Assembly (NCBI GenBank): GCA_040901765.1
Contig: JBBDYG010000057.1
Span: 1 to 30,358, forward strand
DNA: 30,358 nt
Source: JBBDYG01 sp040901765
GTDB taxonomy: Bacteria > Planctomycetota > Planctomycetia > Pirellulales > Lacipirellulaceae
Direction of reading: 5' to 3'
Shown here: positions 1 through 7,358 of the stretch, one piece after another
Position numbering within the stretch: the first letter of the stretch is position 1
Layout: each line of letters begins with the position of its first letter
Notes under the pieces: model-generated
The model's input: only the letters and a program-made list of their open reading frames with translations
The model's database searches: none
What the model was told of the DNA's origin: nothing
Position numbers and translations under genes: made by a program

Positions 1-53
1 AATCCCGTGGACATATGGTAAGCGGCTTGGAGAGAATTTCAACGGGCTGCTAG

Positions 54-74
54 CCGCGGGGCGTCAGCCCGCGG
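54..74. repeat. Short inverted repeat, 7-bp arms
   Basis: CCGCGGG and CCCGCGG are separated by seven bases. It is part of a family of short GC-rich intergenic palindromes in this window. No T-run follows, so a terminator role is not evident. Confidence 0.6.
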
Positions 75-96
75 AAAGCGTTGGAAATCCTCCTCA

Positions 97-141
97 AGCC
101 GCGGAGCGGCGACACCATAACAATATCGCCGCTCCGCGGCT
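97..141. repeat. Perfect 16-bp inverted repeat
   Basis: The arms 97-112 and 126-141 (AGCCGCGGAGCGGCGA and its exact complement) enclose a 13-base loop. It resembles a REP-like dispersed element. There is no T-tract on either side, so I do not call it a terminator. Confidence 0.75.
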
Positions 142-324
142 AACGATGGCCACGCCCGTTGGGCGCCTTCGGGGAACTTATTCCGCGGCCAATCCTAAAG
201 TGAATCGCATCGTGGCATTCTCGTGTGGTGGTTGCAAGTCCCAGCCCAGTTTGGCTTGCCGCACATGCCCAGACAGACGAAGATAGCAGTAGAGACTCCC
301 AATTCCGTTAGCGTCTCGAAGTTC

Positions 325-1128
325 ATGGCACCAGACACACCGCACGACGATCCATTTCAGAGCGGCAGCTTCTACGGCACGCCGCCGAAGCCGCCTGCGA
401 CCAGCAGCGATGACGAGGACGTCGGCGACTACGAGTTGGAAGGGCCTGACGAGCAGATGCTCGAAGCGGCGCACCGCCGGGCTGAAGCGGAAGTGGAAGC
501 TGCCCGATCGAGCGTGGATATCGACGCCCTCTACCGCGAAGCGGAAGCCGAAACGGATTGGAGCGAGATGTGGCAAGGATTTCGGTTTCAATTTCAAACC
601 AAGCATTTGCTTCTCCTGACGGCCGTTGTGGCCGTGATTACGACGGCGATCACCGAGGCCGGGCCATTGGCGACCATTGTTCTCGGGGTGCTTTTTTGTT
701 TGGCCGGGGCGCATGCGTTTCTCGCCTGGCGGGAACATCAACGGCAGCAGAGGTTGGAAGTGCGGCGGCAACAAATCTACCAGCGGGCGCACCTCACTCG
801 TGCGGGAACGCCCGCCGCGGAGCTTCCGCCGCTCGAACCGGTCGAGGAAGTTCCGGAACCAGTCGTCGAGCCAGAGCCATTTCGATTTTCTCCCTCGCGG
901 AATGAATTGATTGGGACGATCGCCGTCGCGACGGCGATTTTCTGCCTGATTTACTTTGTCGGTCCCAACAGCGCTTCCTTATTGCTGGGACTGGTGGCGT
1001 TGGGCGGCCTTGTCGTTCATGCGGTTGGATTTCAACCGCCCGGCACGGTCGTGCTTGGGTGGTGGCTGATTCTGGTCATGTATGTGATCGTGAGCCTGCT
1101 TTCGGCGTTTCGAGGCGCAGCGGGCTAG
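325..1128 (+). CDS. Hypothetical multi-pass membrane protein
   Basis: I do not recognise the family. From ATG 325 the product is 267 residues. It starts with a soluble acidic N-terminus rich in Pro, Asp and Glu (about residues 1-90, including a Glu/Ala-rich helix-like stretch). Two membrane segments follow near residues 94-135. A charged Arg/Gln and Pro/Glu-rich loop (about 140-190) comes next, then about three more hydrophobic segments to the C-terminus, giving roughly five transmembrane helices. GTG 223 and ATG 265 are in-frame alternatives. I chose 325 because the preceding residues look non-native and no start has a clear Shine-Dalgarno. The next gene is over 700 bp away, so no operon is implied. 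The reading frame is long and consistent with real coding use, so existence is fairly sure and function is unknown. Confidence 0.75.
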   Translation: MAPDTPHDDPFQSGSFYGTPPKPPATSSDDEDVGDYELEGPDEQMLEAAHRRAEAEVEAARSSVDIDALYREAEAETDWSEMWQGFRFQFQTKHLLLLTAVVAVITTAITEAGPLATIVLGVLFCLAGAHAFLAWREHQRQQRLEVRRQQIYQRAHLTRAGTPAAELPPLEPVEEVPEPVVEPEPFRFSPSRNELIGTIAVATAIFCLIYFVGPNSASLLLGLVALGGLVVHAVGFQPPGTVVLGWWLILVMYVIVSLLSAFRGAAG

Positions 1129-1134
1129 GTGGGG

Positions 1135-1160
1135 AGGTCGGACGTCAGAGGTCGGACGTC
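1135..1160. repeat. 12-bp direct repeat pair
   Basis: AGGTCGGACGTC occurs at 1135-1146 and again at 1149-1160, right after the stop of the membrane protein gene. The GACGTC core is itself palindromic. It looks like an intergenic repeat rather than a regulatory site. Confidence 0.6.
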
Positions 1161-1512
1161 GGGAAAATCCTCTGACCCCGTCTGCAGGCATTGAGTTTCT
1201 TCGTTCTGTCGCGGCGCGCAGCTAACATTCATTTGTGTTTGCGAATTAATTCGGGTTGGCGCATGGGGGTAATTGTGGCCGTAAGGCGTTGAGTGCCAAA
1301 AGGTTGCGAGTTTCGGCGTCACGGGGTTCTCCGAAGCATTGTTTCGCCGATTGTGTCGCGTGTGCGACAGGAGTCGGGGTTCATTGCCTCCGCGCTCCGC
1401 CCCTGGGCGCGCACTGCGAGCGCAGACCGCTCGGCGGGGCGACATGGTCGGCGGCAGCGCGGACCGCGAACCTGGCCGGAATGTGGAATCCGGACGACGA
1501 AGTGCGCTGATC

Positions 1513-1547
1513 CCCCTCCCCTCGATGGGGTGGGGCTAGGGGAGGGG
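1513..1547. repeat. C-rich/G-rich hairpin repeat
   Basis: CCCCTCCCCT (1513-1522) pairs exactly with AGGGGAGGGG (1538-1547) around a 15-base loop that is itself G-rich. The form resembles a dispersed intergenic element; no T-run follows. Confidence 0.6.
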
Positions 1548-1858
1548 TGATTAGGGCGGCGGACGGTTGTGGTATCGCATGGGAATAAAGCTCCTGAAGG
1601 GGGTGTATTTGTTCAGACGTACACCATATCAGAAGAGTGGCACTTTTTCAAGAAGATTCTGGAAAGAAAGCCGTTGCTGGCTTCGTCCTGGCTTGCCAAC
1701 GGCGCGAAGCGGGAACCAGAAGCCCTCGACAGGCGAGCCAGCAATGGCGCGCAGCCGAAATGAAGCGGGGCTGCGCACCGAGTCGGTCGCGTGGTACGAT
1801 GCCGTTACCGTCCCAGGGCCAACCTCGGGCGGGGTGAGGACTCATCACGGAGCCGGTT

Positions 1859-2188
1859 ATGGCCAGCTTTTGGTCGGGATTGCGAGGGCTGCTGGGCGGG
1901 GGTTCCAGCGCGGAGGCCTATTTACAGCGGGGCATGGACAAGGCGAAGCGCAAGGACAATTCGGGCGCGATCCACGAGTACACGTATGTGATCGACATGC
2001 TGCACGCGCCGGAGGAACTCCGCGCTATGGCGCTGTTTAATCGAGCGCTGGTCTACGCGGCAGATAATAACCCGGCGATTGCCCGCCGCGATTTGGAACT
2101 CGTGGCGGCGATGGAAACCGCTCCCGAGCGAGTCCGAAATTCGGCCCGCGAGAAATTGAAACGCATCGACCGCCGCGGGGGCAAGTGA
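1859..2188 (+). CDS. Small TPR-like repeat protein
   Basis: The product is 109 residues from ATG 1859. The pattern around residues 18-52 (alanine, tyrosine, RGMDKAKRKDNSGAIHEY) and around 56-84 (RAMALFNRALVYAADNN, then AIARRDLE) fits two helix-turn-helix units of the tetratricopeptide type, which mediate protein-protein contacts. There is no signal peptide: the first 15 residues are Gly/Leu/Ser-rich with Trp but carry no real hydrophobic core. The C-terminus is basic. No partner can be named, since it stands alone between two long gaps. The start is supported by the in-frame ATG, though the ribosome site is poor. The TPR assignment is by eye and moderately sure. Confidence 0.7.
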   Translation: MASFWSGLRGLLGGGSSAEAYLQRGMDKAKRKDNSGAIHEYTYVIDMLHAPEELRAMALFNRALVYAADNNPAIARRDLELVAAMETAPERVRNSAREKLKRIDRRGGK

Positions 2189-2581
2189 GATGCGCGATCG
2201 ATGGGGCGTTGCCGTTTACTCGAACGGCCCATCGGGCGTTTGGCGCTCAGGCTCGTCGCTTTTATTGGACGGGGAACGCTCACTATCTTCCCGAACAGTG
2301 GGAGCTATGTCTGCGACTCGCACGCGGCGATGGTGATTTTTGGCGGCGATTTCCCTTAACAGGTGTTTGCTGGAAGCCAGCAAACGCTTTGTTTTCGCTA
2401 AAACTTCGAGTTCCGCTCGACTACGCATACGACTTACACTCCCGGGGCCTTCGAGGTTTGTCAGCAAGTGCTGTACCTTGCGGGTACGATTGTGTAACGA
2501 ATAGGTGAAGTAATCGCCCTTTGCGGAAAGTCGCGTTCTACTTGTGCTCATTAGTTCCGCATTTTCTGTCAGGAGTTCACT
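2189..2581. other. 393-bp gap without a convincing gene
   Basis: An ORF from GTG 2185 overlaps the stop of the previous gene and runs to 2508, but it has no ribosome site and an erratic composition, so I leave it out. A minus-strand ORF (2216-2746) is the shadow of the next gene. The last bases contain AGGAG (2571-2575), the ribosome site of the gene at 2582. Confidence 0.45.
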
Positions 2582-3640
2582 GTGAACGGCATTCGCGTTC
2601 TTTGCCTTGCAACGATTGTGGCGATGGTTTGCCATTGTGGCCCGACGATCGGAATTGCGCAGCGGGCGGCGGAGGCACCGACGTGGCTCGGCGGGTATCC
2701 GCTTGCGGAGACGCGCCGCACGGCGATTGACGCGCGTCCGTTTCAACGGTCGCTCGATGCGGCGACCATTCGCAAATGGATGAATTTGGCCTCGGGGAAC
2801 ACGATGGCCGAGTTCGAGTTGTTCCTTGCCCCGTTGTCGCCGCAGGAAACGCAGTTGCTCGAAGTGATCGAGCGGATGCCGGCGCCGATCGTCAATCGGC
2901 TCGATTTCAACGACCTGCGCGGCGTGTTTAGCAAAGGCGGGCTGCTGTCGCTACGCGAAGAAGAAAAACGGCAAGGGGGCGAAGTGCGGCACACGACGCC
3001 GGGGATCGAGAATCAATTGTACGGCGCGTACGACTGCGTGTTCGCGAGCGTCGGCCCGCCCGATGGTTCGCCGCGATACGGCGACGTGATCATTCGGCTC
3101 AAGGACACGGTGCGCGAGCACGGCTGGGCGACGCCGTTTAGCGGCATGAACTTCATGTGGCAAGTCCGGCACAAGGACGCCCGGCAGATGCAGGCGCTGC
3201 TCGCCGCGGGGAAGGCGTTGCCGCCGCCGCCAGGCGCGCTCAGCTTGGGGTTCGACGATCGGCTGCACTTCTCGAACTACGTGGTGACGGAGAAGGAGTG
3301 GAATCGGGCGCTGGCGTTCCAGGCAATCCTTGTGCTGAGGAATTTGGACGGCTCGCCCGCCAGCGAGCGGGTCCGCGAGCGCCTGGCGCAGATGCTTGTC
3401 ACGGACGATCCTGCCAAGTTTTGGGCGCTATTCATTCCTGCGCTGGAGCCGAACCTTTCGACAACCGACGAGGCCGCGCGGGTGCCATTCGGGTACTTGG
3501 AAGGGAAATTTCCCGAGAAGTTTTCGATTGAAGATTTCGCCGCGATTGAAGTCTCGACCGAGCAGTTGGAGCAGGTGCGATCGTGGCCGGAGGCGAAGCG
3601 GTATTTGGGAACGGTTCGGGGCATTTCGCCTGGGAAGTGA
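2582..3640 (+). CDS. Secreted protein of unknown function
   Basis: The product is 352 residues, starting at GTG 2582, which has AGGAG six bases upstream; this is one of the clearest ribosome sites in the window. Residues 1-30 form a signal peptide (short basic start, hydrophobic core with cysteines, likely cleavage near AQRAAEA). The mature part is soluble and mixed alpha/beta. Around residues 145-190 there is a segment with YGAYDCVFASVG, then YGDVIIRLKD and FSGMNFMW, that vaguely recalls ADP-ribosyltransferase-like folds of toxin type. The catalytic residues cannot be confirmed by eye, so I do not assign that function. No neighbour is close enough to form an operon. Confidence 0.75.
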   Translation: MNGIRVLCLATIVAMVCHCGPTIGIAQRAAEAPTWLGGYPLAETRRTAIDARPFQRSLDAATIRKWMNLASGNTMAEFELFLAPLSPQETQLLEVIERMPAPIVNRLDFNDLRGVFSKGGLLSLREEEKRQGGEVRHTTPGIENQLYGAYDCVFASVGPPDGSPRYGDVIIRLKDTVREHGWATPFSGMNFMWQVRHKDARQMQALLAAGKALPPPPGALSLGFDDRLHFSNYVVTEKEWNRALAFQAILVLRNLDGSPASERVRERLAQMLVTDDPAKFWALFIPALEPNLSTTDEAARVPFGYLEGKFPEKFSIEDFAAIEVSTEQLEQVRSWPEAKRYLGTVRGISPGK

Positions 3641-3998
3641 TTCAGGGTGGCTCGTCCGCAACCTTACCTTAGATCAGCCTGCATTTGTCGCCGCCGTCGC
3701 CCCCGTGACGCCGCCCGCAGAGTCTTCCCCGCTTCACCAGTTTTAGGGCCGGATCGGTCGAACCTGCCGGAACGACCGACAAAACCGGAAAAAAACTCCC
3801 CTTCCGTATCACCGTTAGCCGAAACCACATAGCGGAAGCTCTTGCGCTAGGGCGATTGGCTCTTTCGGCCGGATCGCAGTGCGGGCGTTCGAGCTTGTAA
3901 TTCGCTTTGATGTTGACCACTTTTCCGCCGCGGCCGGTCTTTAGACGCTGAGCCGGAAACGCGCGCCTCGCGATTTTTCAGCACTTTGGAGGGGGGAA
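3641..3998. other. 358-bp gap before the BON gene
   Basis: No coding region is supported on either strand. It presumably carries the promoter of the BON gene. The final bases (GGAGGGGG at about 3988-3996) form the ribosome site. Confidence 0.4.
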
Positions 3999-4865
3999 AT
4001 GCAGACACGCTCTTGGATCATGGCCTGGGCGCTGGCAGCACTGCTGTTACCAGTGGCGCGGGTCGAGGCCCAGTCGGCCGACGGGCAGGAAATGGCCAAC
4101 CACATTGCGACCGCCTTGAAAGAGAGTGGCCAGCTTTCGGGTTACCGTGTGGGGGTGCAGTACGAGGACGGGGTGGCCTGGCTTTACGGCACGGTGACCG
4201 ACAAGAAGCAAATGCAGGCGGCCATCGAAGTGACCAAGCAGGTCGCCGGCGTGCAGCATGTCGTCAGCAAGCTGGAGATTGTTCCGGCCGAACGAAAGCC
4301 TTCATTTGAAGCTCCTATGGATGGGGCCCGCGAAACGGAACCCTCGCTGCTGTTGACAACCCTTGATGCGTCAGTGGAAGGTCCAGCGCGGATTCCAGCA
4401 GCGGCGGCACCCCGGCCGACCGTCCGACCGGCGTCAGCGCCGATGCCAGCCCGCCGATCGGGGATGCCGATGCCGATGGGCCAGGCGCAAGCCGAAGCCG
4501 TTCGGCAGGCCAGCTATGCTGGCAACAATGTTCAGCAGGCCCAGTGCGCTCCGGGTTGCGGCCCTGGTGGTCCTGGCGGCGGAATGGGATACGGCTCGGT
4601 GCCCGGCGCCTCGGGCTATGTACCGGGTGCTACCGGCGGGGTCGCCCATGACAACGCTCAAATGCCCGGCTATGCCTGGCCTAGCTACGCGGCCTACCCC
4701 AACTACGCGGCGTTAACCTACCCGCAACAGTATTCGCCGACCGCCTGGCCGTACATCGGTCCGTTCTATCCTTACCCGCAGGTGCCGCTCGGTTGGCGGC
4801 GAGTCACCCTCGAGTGGGATGACGGCTGGTGGTGGCTCGACTTCAGCCACCGCAAGTGCCACTAG
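3999..4865 (+). CDS. Secreted BON-domain protein with Gly/Pro/Tyr tail
   Basis: The product is 288 residues, with a very purine-rich ribosome site just before ATG 3999. Residues 1-25 are a signal peptide ending at VEAQS. Residues 28-95 form a BON domain: an amphipathic start (MANHIATALKESGQL), the strand pattern VGVQYEDGVAWLYGTV, and a helix ending in VAGVQHVVSKLEIV. BON domains are known from OsmY and secretin-associated proteins and are thought to bind membranes or phospholipids. From residue 100 on the protein is low-complexity, rich in Pro, Ala, Arg, then Gly, then Tyr/Pro repeats. It ends in a Trp-rich segment (GWRRVTLEWDDGWWWLD). A strong terminator follows, so it is probably monocistronic. 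A role in the cell envelope is inferred. Confidence 0.85.
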   Translation: MQTRSWIMAWALAALLLPVARVEAQSADGQEMANHIATALKESGQLSGYRVGVQYEDGVAWLYGTVTDKKQMQAAIEVTKQVAGVQHVVSKLEIVPAERKPSFEAPMDGARETEPSLLLTTLDASVEGPARIPAAAAPRPTVRPASAPMPARRSGMPMPMGQAQAEAVRQASYAGNNVQQAQCAPGCGPGGPGGGMGYGSVPGASGYVPGATGGVAHDNAQMPGYAWPSYAAYPNYAALTYPQQYSPTAWPYIGPFYPYPQVPLGWRRVTLEWDDGWWWLDFSHRKCH

Positions 4866-5156
4866 AAGTAGGCAGTAGGCAGATGGCAGAAGGCAGTGAA
4901 GATAAGAAAGACAGGCCCTCGTCAGCTTTGGTTGACGAGGGCCTTTTCAGTTGGTAGCCGCGTCGCTTGCGGTTTAGCGCGGCCGGTCGGCACTGCTATC
5001 ACTCCGGCGACGCATTTCTCGGAATAATCGGATTAATCCGCAAGTTCTACCTAGATTCACTCGATAACTACTGCAACGAGTCGCCTTCGACTTCGTGGCG
5101 AGCCTTGTCGGGCCACAAGGCCCCCGACTCTTCTCGAGCTTCAAGGGTGTTGATCG
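4866..5156. other. Gap with direct repeats and a terminator
   Basis: After the BON stop, GGCAG is repeated four times within 4871-4896, followed by the terminator at 4913-4947 and a GC-rich repeat (about 4956-4982) with the GCTTGCGG core shared with 9112-9130. No gene is supported. Confidence 0.5.
4913..4947 (+). terminator. Rho-independent terminator of the BON gene
   Basis: A 12-bp perfect stem (AGGCCCTCGTCA at 4913-4924 with TGACGAGGGCCT at 4933-4944) closes an 8-base loop and ends in a run of four T. It lies 48 bases after the BON stop codon. Confidence 0.85.
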
Positions 5157-5753
5157 ATGGAACGAACTTCCCTGCTGCCCCGTCCTCACATGCTCGCCGC
5201 GGCGATCTTGCTGTCGGCCATGTCGATGAGCACGACCGGTTGCTTTTGGGGCTGGACCCACTTCGGGCCGAGCCTCGGCATTCTGTCGTTGCCGGTACCG
5301 GTGAGTCCTTACTTCCAAGACCAAAAAGAAGATCAATACTGGGCGCACGAGCGTTACGAACGGGTGCCGATTATGGGCCCGGTCCAGTCGGGCGGCCCGA
5401 CCATTGCGCTTGATCCGCCGAGCGACGACGAAGTGATGGTGGCGCTGGAAAAGGCGCGGCCTGTTGAGGGTGGAGTGCCGATGCTGTGGGAACGCAATCG
5501 CAACAATGTTCTTATCGTTAAGCAGAAGATCGCCGACTACGTCGATCCGCCGCGCGTTTATCCGCTCATCGGCCCGGCGCAACAGCACCACGCCCATTAC
5601 AAATGCACGGTCTATTACCAAGACGTTCGTCGCATCGGCTGGCCCGTGCCGCACACCCTGCGAGACGAAGACACGCAGGAAGTGATTTACATCGACCACA
5701 ACCATCTGCATATGGTCGGCGATGTCGATACCGGAGCAGGCGCGAATTTCTAA
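5157..5753 (+). CDS. Putative outer-envelope lipoprotein
   Basis: The product is 198 residues. The N-terminus has a hydrophobic stretch (residues 12-27) leading to a lipobox-like STTGC, so Cys29 is the likely lipidated residue after signal peptidase II cleavage. The mature chain is soluble, rich in Pro, Tyr and His, and ends with a histidine cluster (IDHNHLHMVGD). I do not recognise a characterised family. ATG 5190 (residue 12) is an alternative start that would leave a shorter n-region; ATG 5157 gives a normal basic start and is preferred. It sits upstream of the ExbB/ExbD genes with about 110 bp between, so cotranscription is possible but not shown. Confidence 0.75.
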   Translation: MERTSLLPRPHMLAAAILLSAMSMSTTGCFWGWTHFGPSLGILSLPVPVSPYFQDQKEDQYWAHERYERVPIMGPVQSGGPTIALDPPSDDEVMVALEKARPVEGGVPMLWERNRNNVLIVKQKIADYVDPPRVYPLIGPAQQHHAHYKCTVYYQDVRRIGWPVPHTLRDEDTQEVIYIDHNHLHMVGDVDTGAGANF

Positions 5754-5866
5754 TGCCTTGGTTAGCCGCGACGCCCACCACGGCGGGCAGACTCCGTCCT
5801 CGGAGCGGAGCGCGTAACAGCCTATGTCATCCGGTTGAATTCGGCGTTGCCGCCGACGCTAACATC

Positions 5867-6670
5867 ATGGCATTACGCCGCAACTGCAACTGGCGTGTAC
5901 GACGTTTCGCTCCAACGATTCTCGCCGGAATTGCGTTCCTAGCACAACCGAGCATCGCAGCAGCCGCAGGAGCCATCGGTGCCGAGCCTGCGCGGCAGAG
6001 CATGCTCGATGTGATCATCGCCGGCGGGTTTCTGATGATCCCGATTCTGCTGGCGTCGTTTGTGATGACGCTCGTCGTCTTCGAGCGACTCGTCAGCCTG
6101 CGCCGCGGCAACGTGCTGCCGGGACCGTTCGTGAAGTGCTTCCTTTCGCAATTGCGCGAAGGGGCGATGGATCGCGAGGATGCGCTGGAACTGTGCGAAG
6201 AAAACAACAGCCATGTGGCCCGCGTCTTTGCCGCCGGCGTGCGGAAGTGGGGCAAGCCGGCGGTCGAGGTCGAACAGGCGGTGCTCGATGAAGGCGAACG
6301 GACCGCAAACAACCTTCGACGTTATCTGCGGGTGATTAACGGTGTGGCGACCGTTTCGCCGCTGTTGGGCCTGCTGGGCACGGTCTGGGGCATGATGGAG
6401 TCGTTCAACGCCCTGGCCAGCGCGAACACCGCCGGTAAATCAGAGATGCTCGCCAGCGGCATTAGCCAGGCCTTGGTCACCACCGCCGCAGGCTTGTTCG
6501 TGGCGATCCCGGCCATGATTCTCTACCTGTACTTCGTTGGCCGCGTGGATCGCCTCGTCATGGAAATCGACGGCCGCGGGCAAGAGCTTGTGAACTTGGT
6601 CTCCGCCGAAGCCGCCCAACTTCGCAATTCCGCGACGCATCGAGCGATGAAGACGAAGAAGGCGGCGTAG
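5867..6670 (+). CDS. exbB: MotA/TolQ/ExbB family proton-channel protein
   Basis: The product is 267 residues from ATG 5867. Family members form the pentameric inner-membrane channel that uses proton flow to drive TonB- or Tol-like partners. There is an N-terminal signal-like hydrophobic segment (about 14-36), a first core helix (48-73), a cytoplasmic domain (about 75-155), then the conserved VSPLLGLLGTVWGMMESF block (163-180) and the last helix (about 200-224) with QALVTTAAGLFVAIPA. These are the hallmark ExbB/TolQ segments. The frame is open upstream to 5603, but that overlaps the lipoprotein gene and has no good start. The extra N-terminal signal-like segment is common in this branch. ExbD follows 109 bp downstream. 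Confidence 0.9.
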   Translation: MALRRNCNWRVRRFAPTILAGIAFLAQPSIAAAAGAIGAEPARQSMLDVIIAGGFLMIPILLASFVMTLVVFERLVSLRRGNVLPGPFVKCFLSQLREGAMDREDALELCEENNSHVARVFAAGVRKWGKPAVEVEQAVLDEGERTANNLRRYLRVINGVATVSPLLGLLGTVWGMMESFNALASANTAGKSEMLASGISQALVTTAAGLFVAIPAMILYLYFVGRVDRLVMEIDGRGQELVNLVSAEAAQLRNSATHRAMKTKKAA

Positions 6671-6739
6671 CATTGCATAGTCAACGCGCTCCGCTGCGCT
6701 TCGAGGACTCAGCTTCGCGTCGCGGCTAACGAATACCGC

Positions 6740-6770
6740 AATCCCAAATCCCAAATCTGAAATCCCAAAT
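6740..6770. repeat. AATCCCAAAT direct repeats
   Basis: Three near-identical copies of AATCCCAAAT lie head to tail between exbB and exbD. They look like an intergenic filler repeat with no evident function. Confidence 0.6.
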
Positions 6771-6779
6771 TCCTCCCCC

Positions 6780-7217
6780 GTGCCCCTGAAAACGCAACAC
6801 GACGCCGAGGTCCAACTTAATCTCACGCCGATGATCGACGTGCTGTTCACGCTGATCTTGTTCTTCATGGTCGCGGCGGAGTTCAGCGAGATGGACCACG
6901 AGTTGGAGGTCGATCTGCCGCAAGTCGCCGAGGCGGGCATGACCGCCGTCGAGAAGAAATCGCCCCGAACGATTTTGGTGCAGGCCGACGGCCAGGTGCG
7001 GCTCGATCAGCAACTCGTCGCGCTCGCCGATCTCACCGGGCAGTTGCGCACGGCATTAAGCTCCACTCCGGACCTTCAAGTCGTGATCCAGGGCGATCGA
7101 GAATGTCCCTTCCAATACGTCGCCGCAGCGATGGCTGCTTGCCGCGAGGCCGGCGTCGCGGAGCTTGGCATTAGCGTACAGACTGCTAGCACGGCCGCCG
7201 GTGGCAGTTTGAAGTAG
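6780..7217 (+). CDS. exbD: ExbD/TolR family biopolymer transport protein
   Basis: The product is 145 residues, starting at GTG 6780. ExbD/TolR proteins have one membrane helix inside the ExbB pentamer and a periplasmic domain. The helix spans residues 18-38 and carries the conserved TPMIDVLF with Asp20, the proton-translocating aspartate. The periplasmic domain (about 60-130) has the typical pattern VQADGQVRLDQQ, then LQVVIQGDRECPFQYV and GVAELGI. The length is standard for the family. It pairs with the ExbB gene upstream and precedes the toroid protein that may be its energised partner. No ATG is available nearby in frame, so GTG is accepted. Confidence 0.9.
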   Translation: MPLKTQHDAEVQLNLTPMIDVLFTLILFFMVAAEFSEMDHELEVDLPQVAEAGMTAVEKKSPRTILVQADGQVRLDQQLVALADLTGQLRTALSSTPDLQVVIQGDRECPFQYVAAAMAACREAGVAELGISVQTASTAAGGSLK

Positions 7218-7274
7218 CGCCCACCGCCACGTTGGTCGATTCTATAAAGGCCGACATTCCTAAAAACCAGGCGA

Positions 7275-7337
7275 TTGGCTGTCGGCTGTCGGCCAGAAGC
7301 GGTCTTGCTTTGTTTCTGGCCGATAGCCGACAGCCAA
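7275..7337. repeat. 24-bp inverted repeat between exbD and the toroid gene
   Basis: Arms 7275-7298 and 7314-7337 pair along 24 bases with a single G/T wobble and a 15-base loop. The arms contain GGCTGTCGGC, repeated within the arm and again after the right arm. It lies 22 bases before ATG 7359. It could act as an mRNA hairpin setting the exbBD/toroid expression ratio, or be a dispersed repeat. Confidence 0.75.
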
Positions 7338-7358
7338 CAGCCGACGGCCATTCAAGCA

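Larger units (their letters stand above)
1..324. other. Intergenic stretch with GC-rich hairpin repeats
   Basis: No coding region is supported before the first gene. The stretch holds two palindromic repeats (54-74 and 97-141, listed separately) of the TAGCCGC/GCGGCTA type seen again in several other gaps of this window. An in-frame upstream extension of the first gene to GTG 223 exists, but it has no ribosome binding site and an unremarkable composition. Confidence 0.5.
1129..1858. other. 730-bp gap with repeats, no convincing gene
   Basis: Short overlapping ORFs occur in every frame, but none has a ribosome site, a recognisable domain or a credible composition. The gap contains a 12-bp direct repeat (1135-1146 and 1149-1160) and a C-rich/G-rich hairpin (1513-1547). 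The last 60 bases before the TPR gene may hold its promoter (TACGAT at about 1796-1801), but no matching -35 is clear. Confidence 0.5.

Noticed and set aside
178..792. Minus-strand ORF of 204 codons
   Set aside because: It is antisense to the membrane protein gene and has a shadow-like Arg/Pro composition and no start signal.
1634..1655. Sigma54-like TGGCAC motif
   Set aside because: The -12 GC element is missing at the required distance.
2185..2508. ORF overlapping the stop of the TPR-like gene
   Set aside because: No ribosome site, no domain, and amino-acid composition not typical of a protein.
4974..5711. Minus-strand ORF of 245 codons
   Set aside because: It covers the lipoprotein gene in antisense; the lipoprotein has a lipobox and better coding character.
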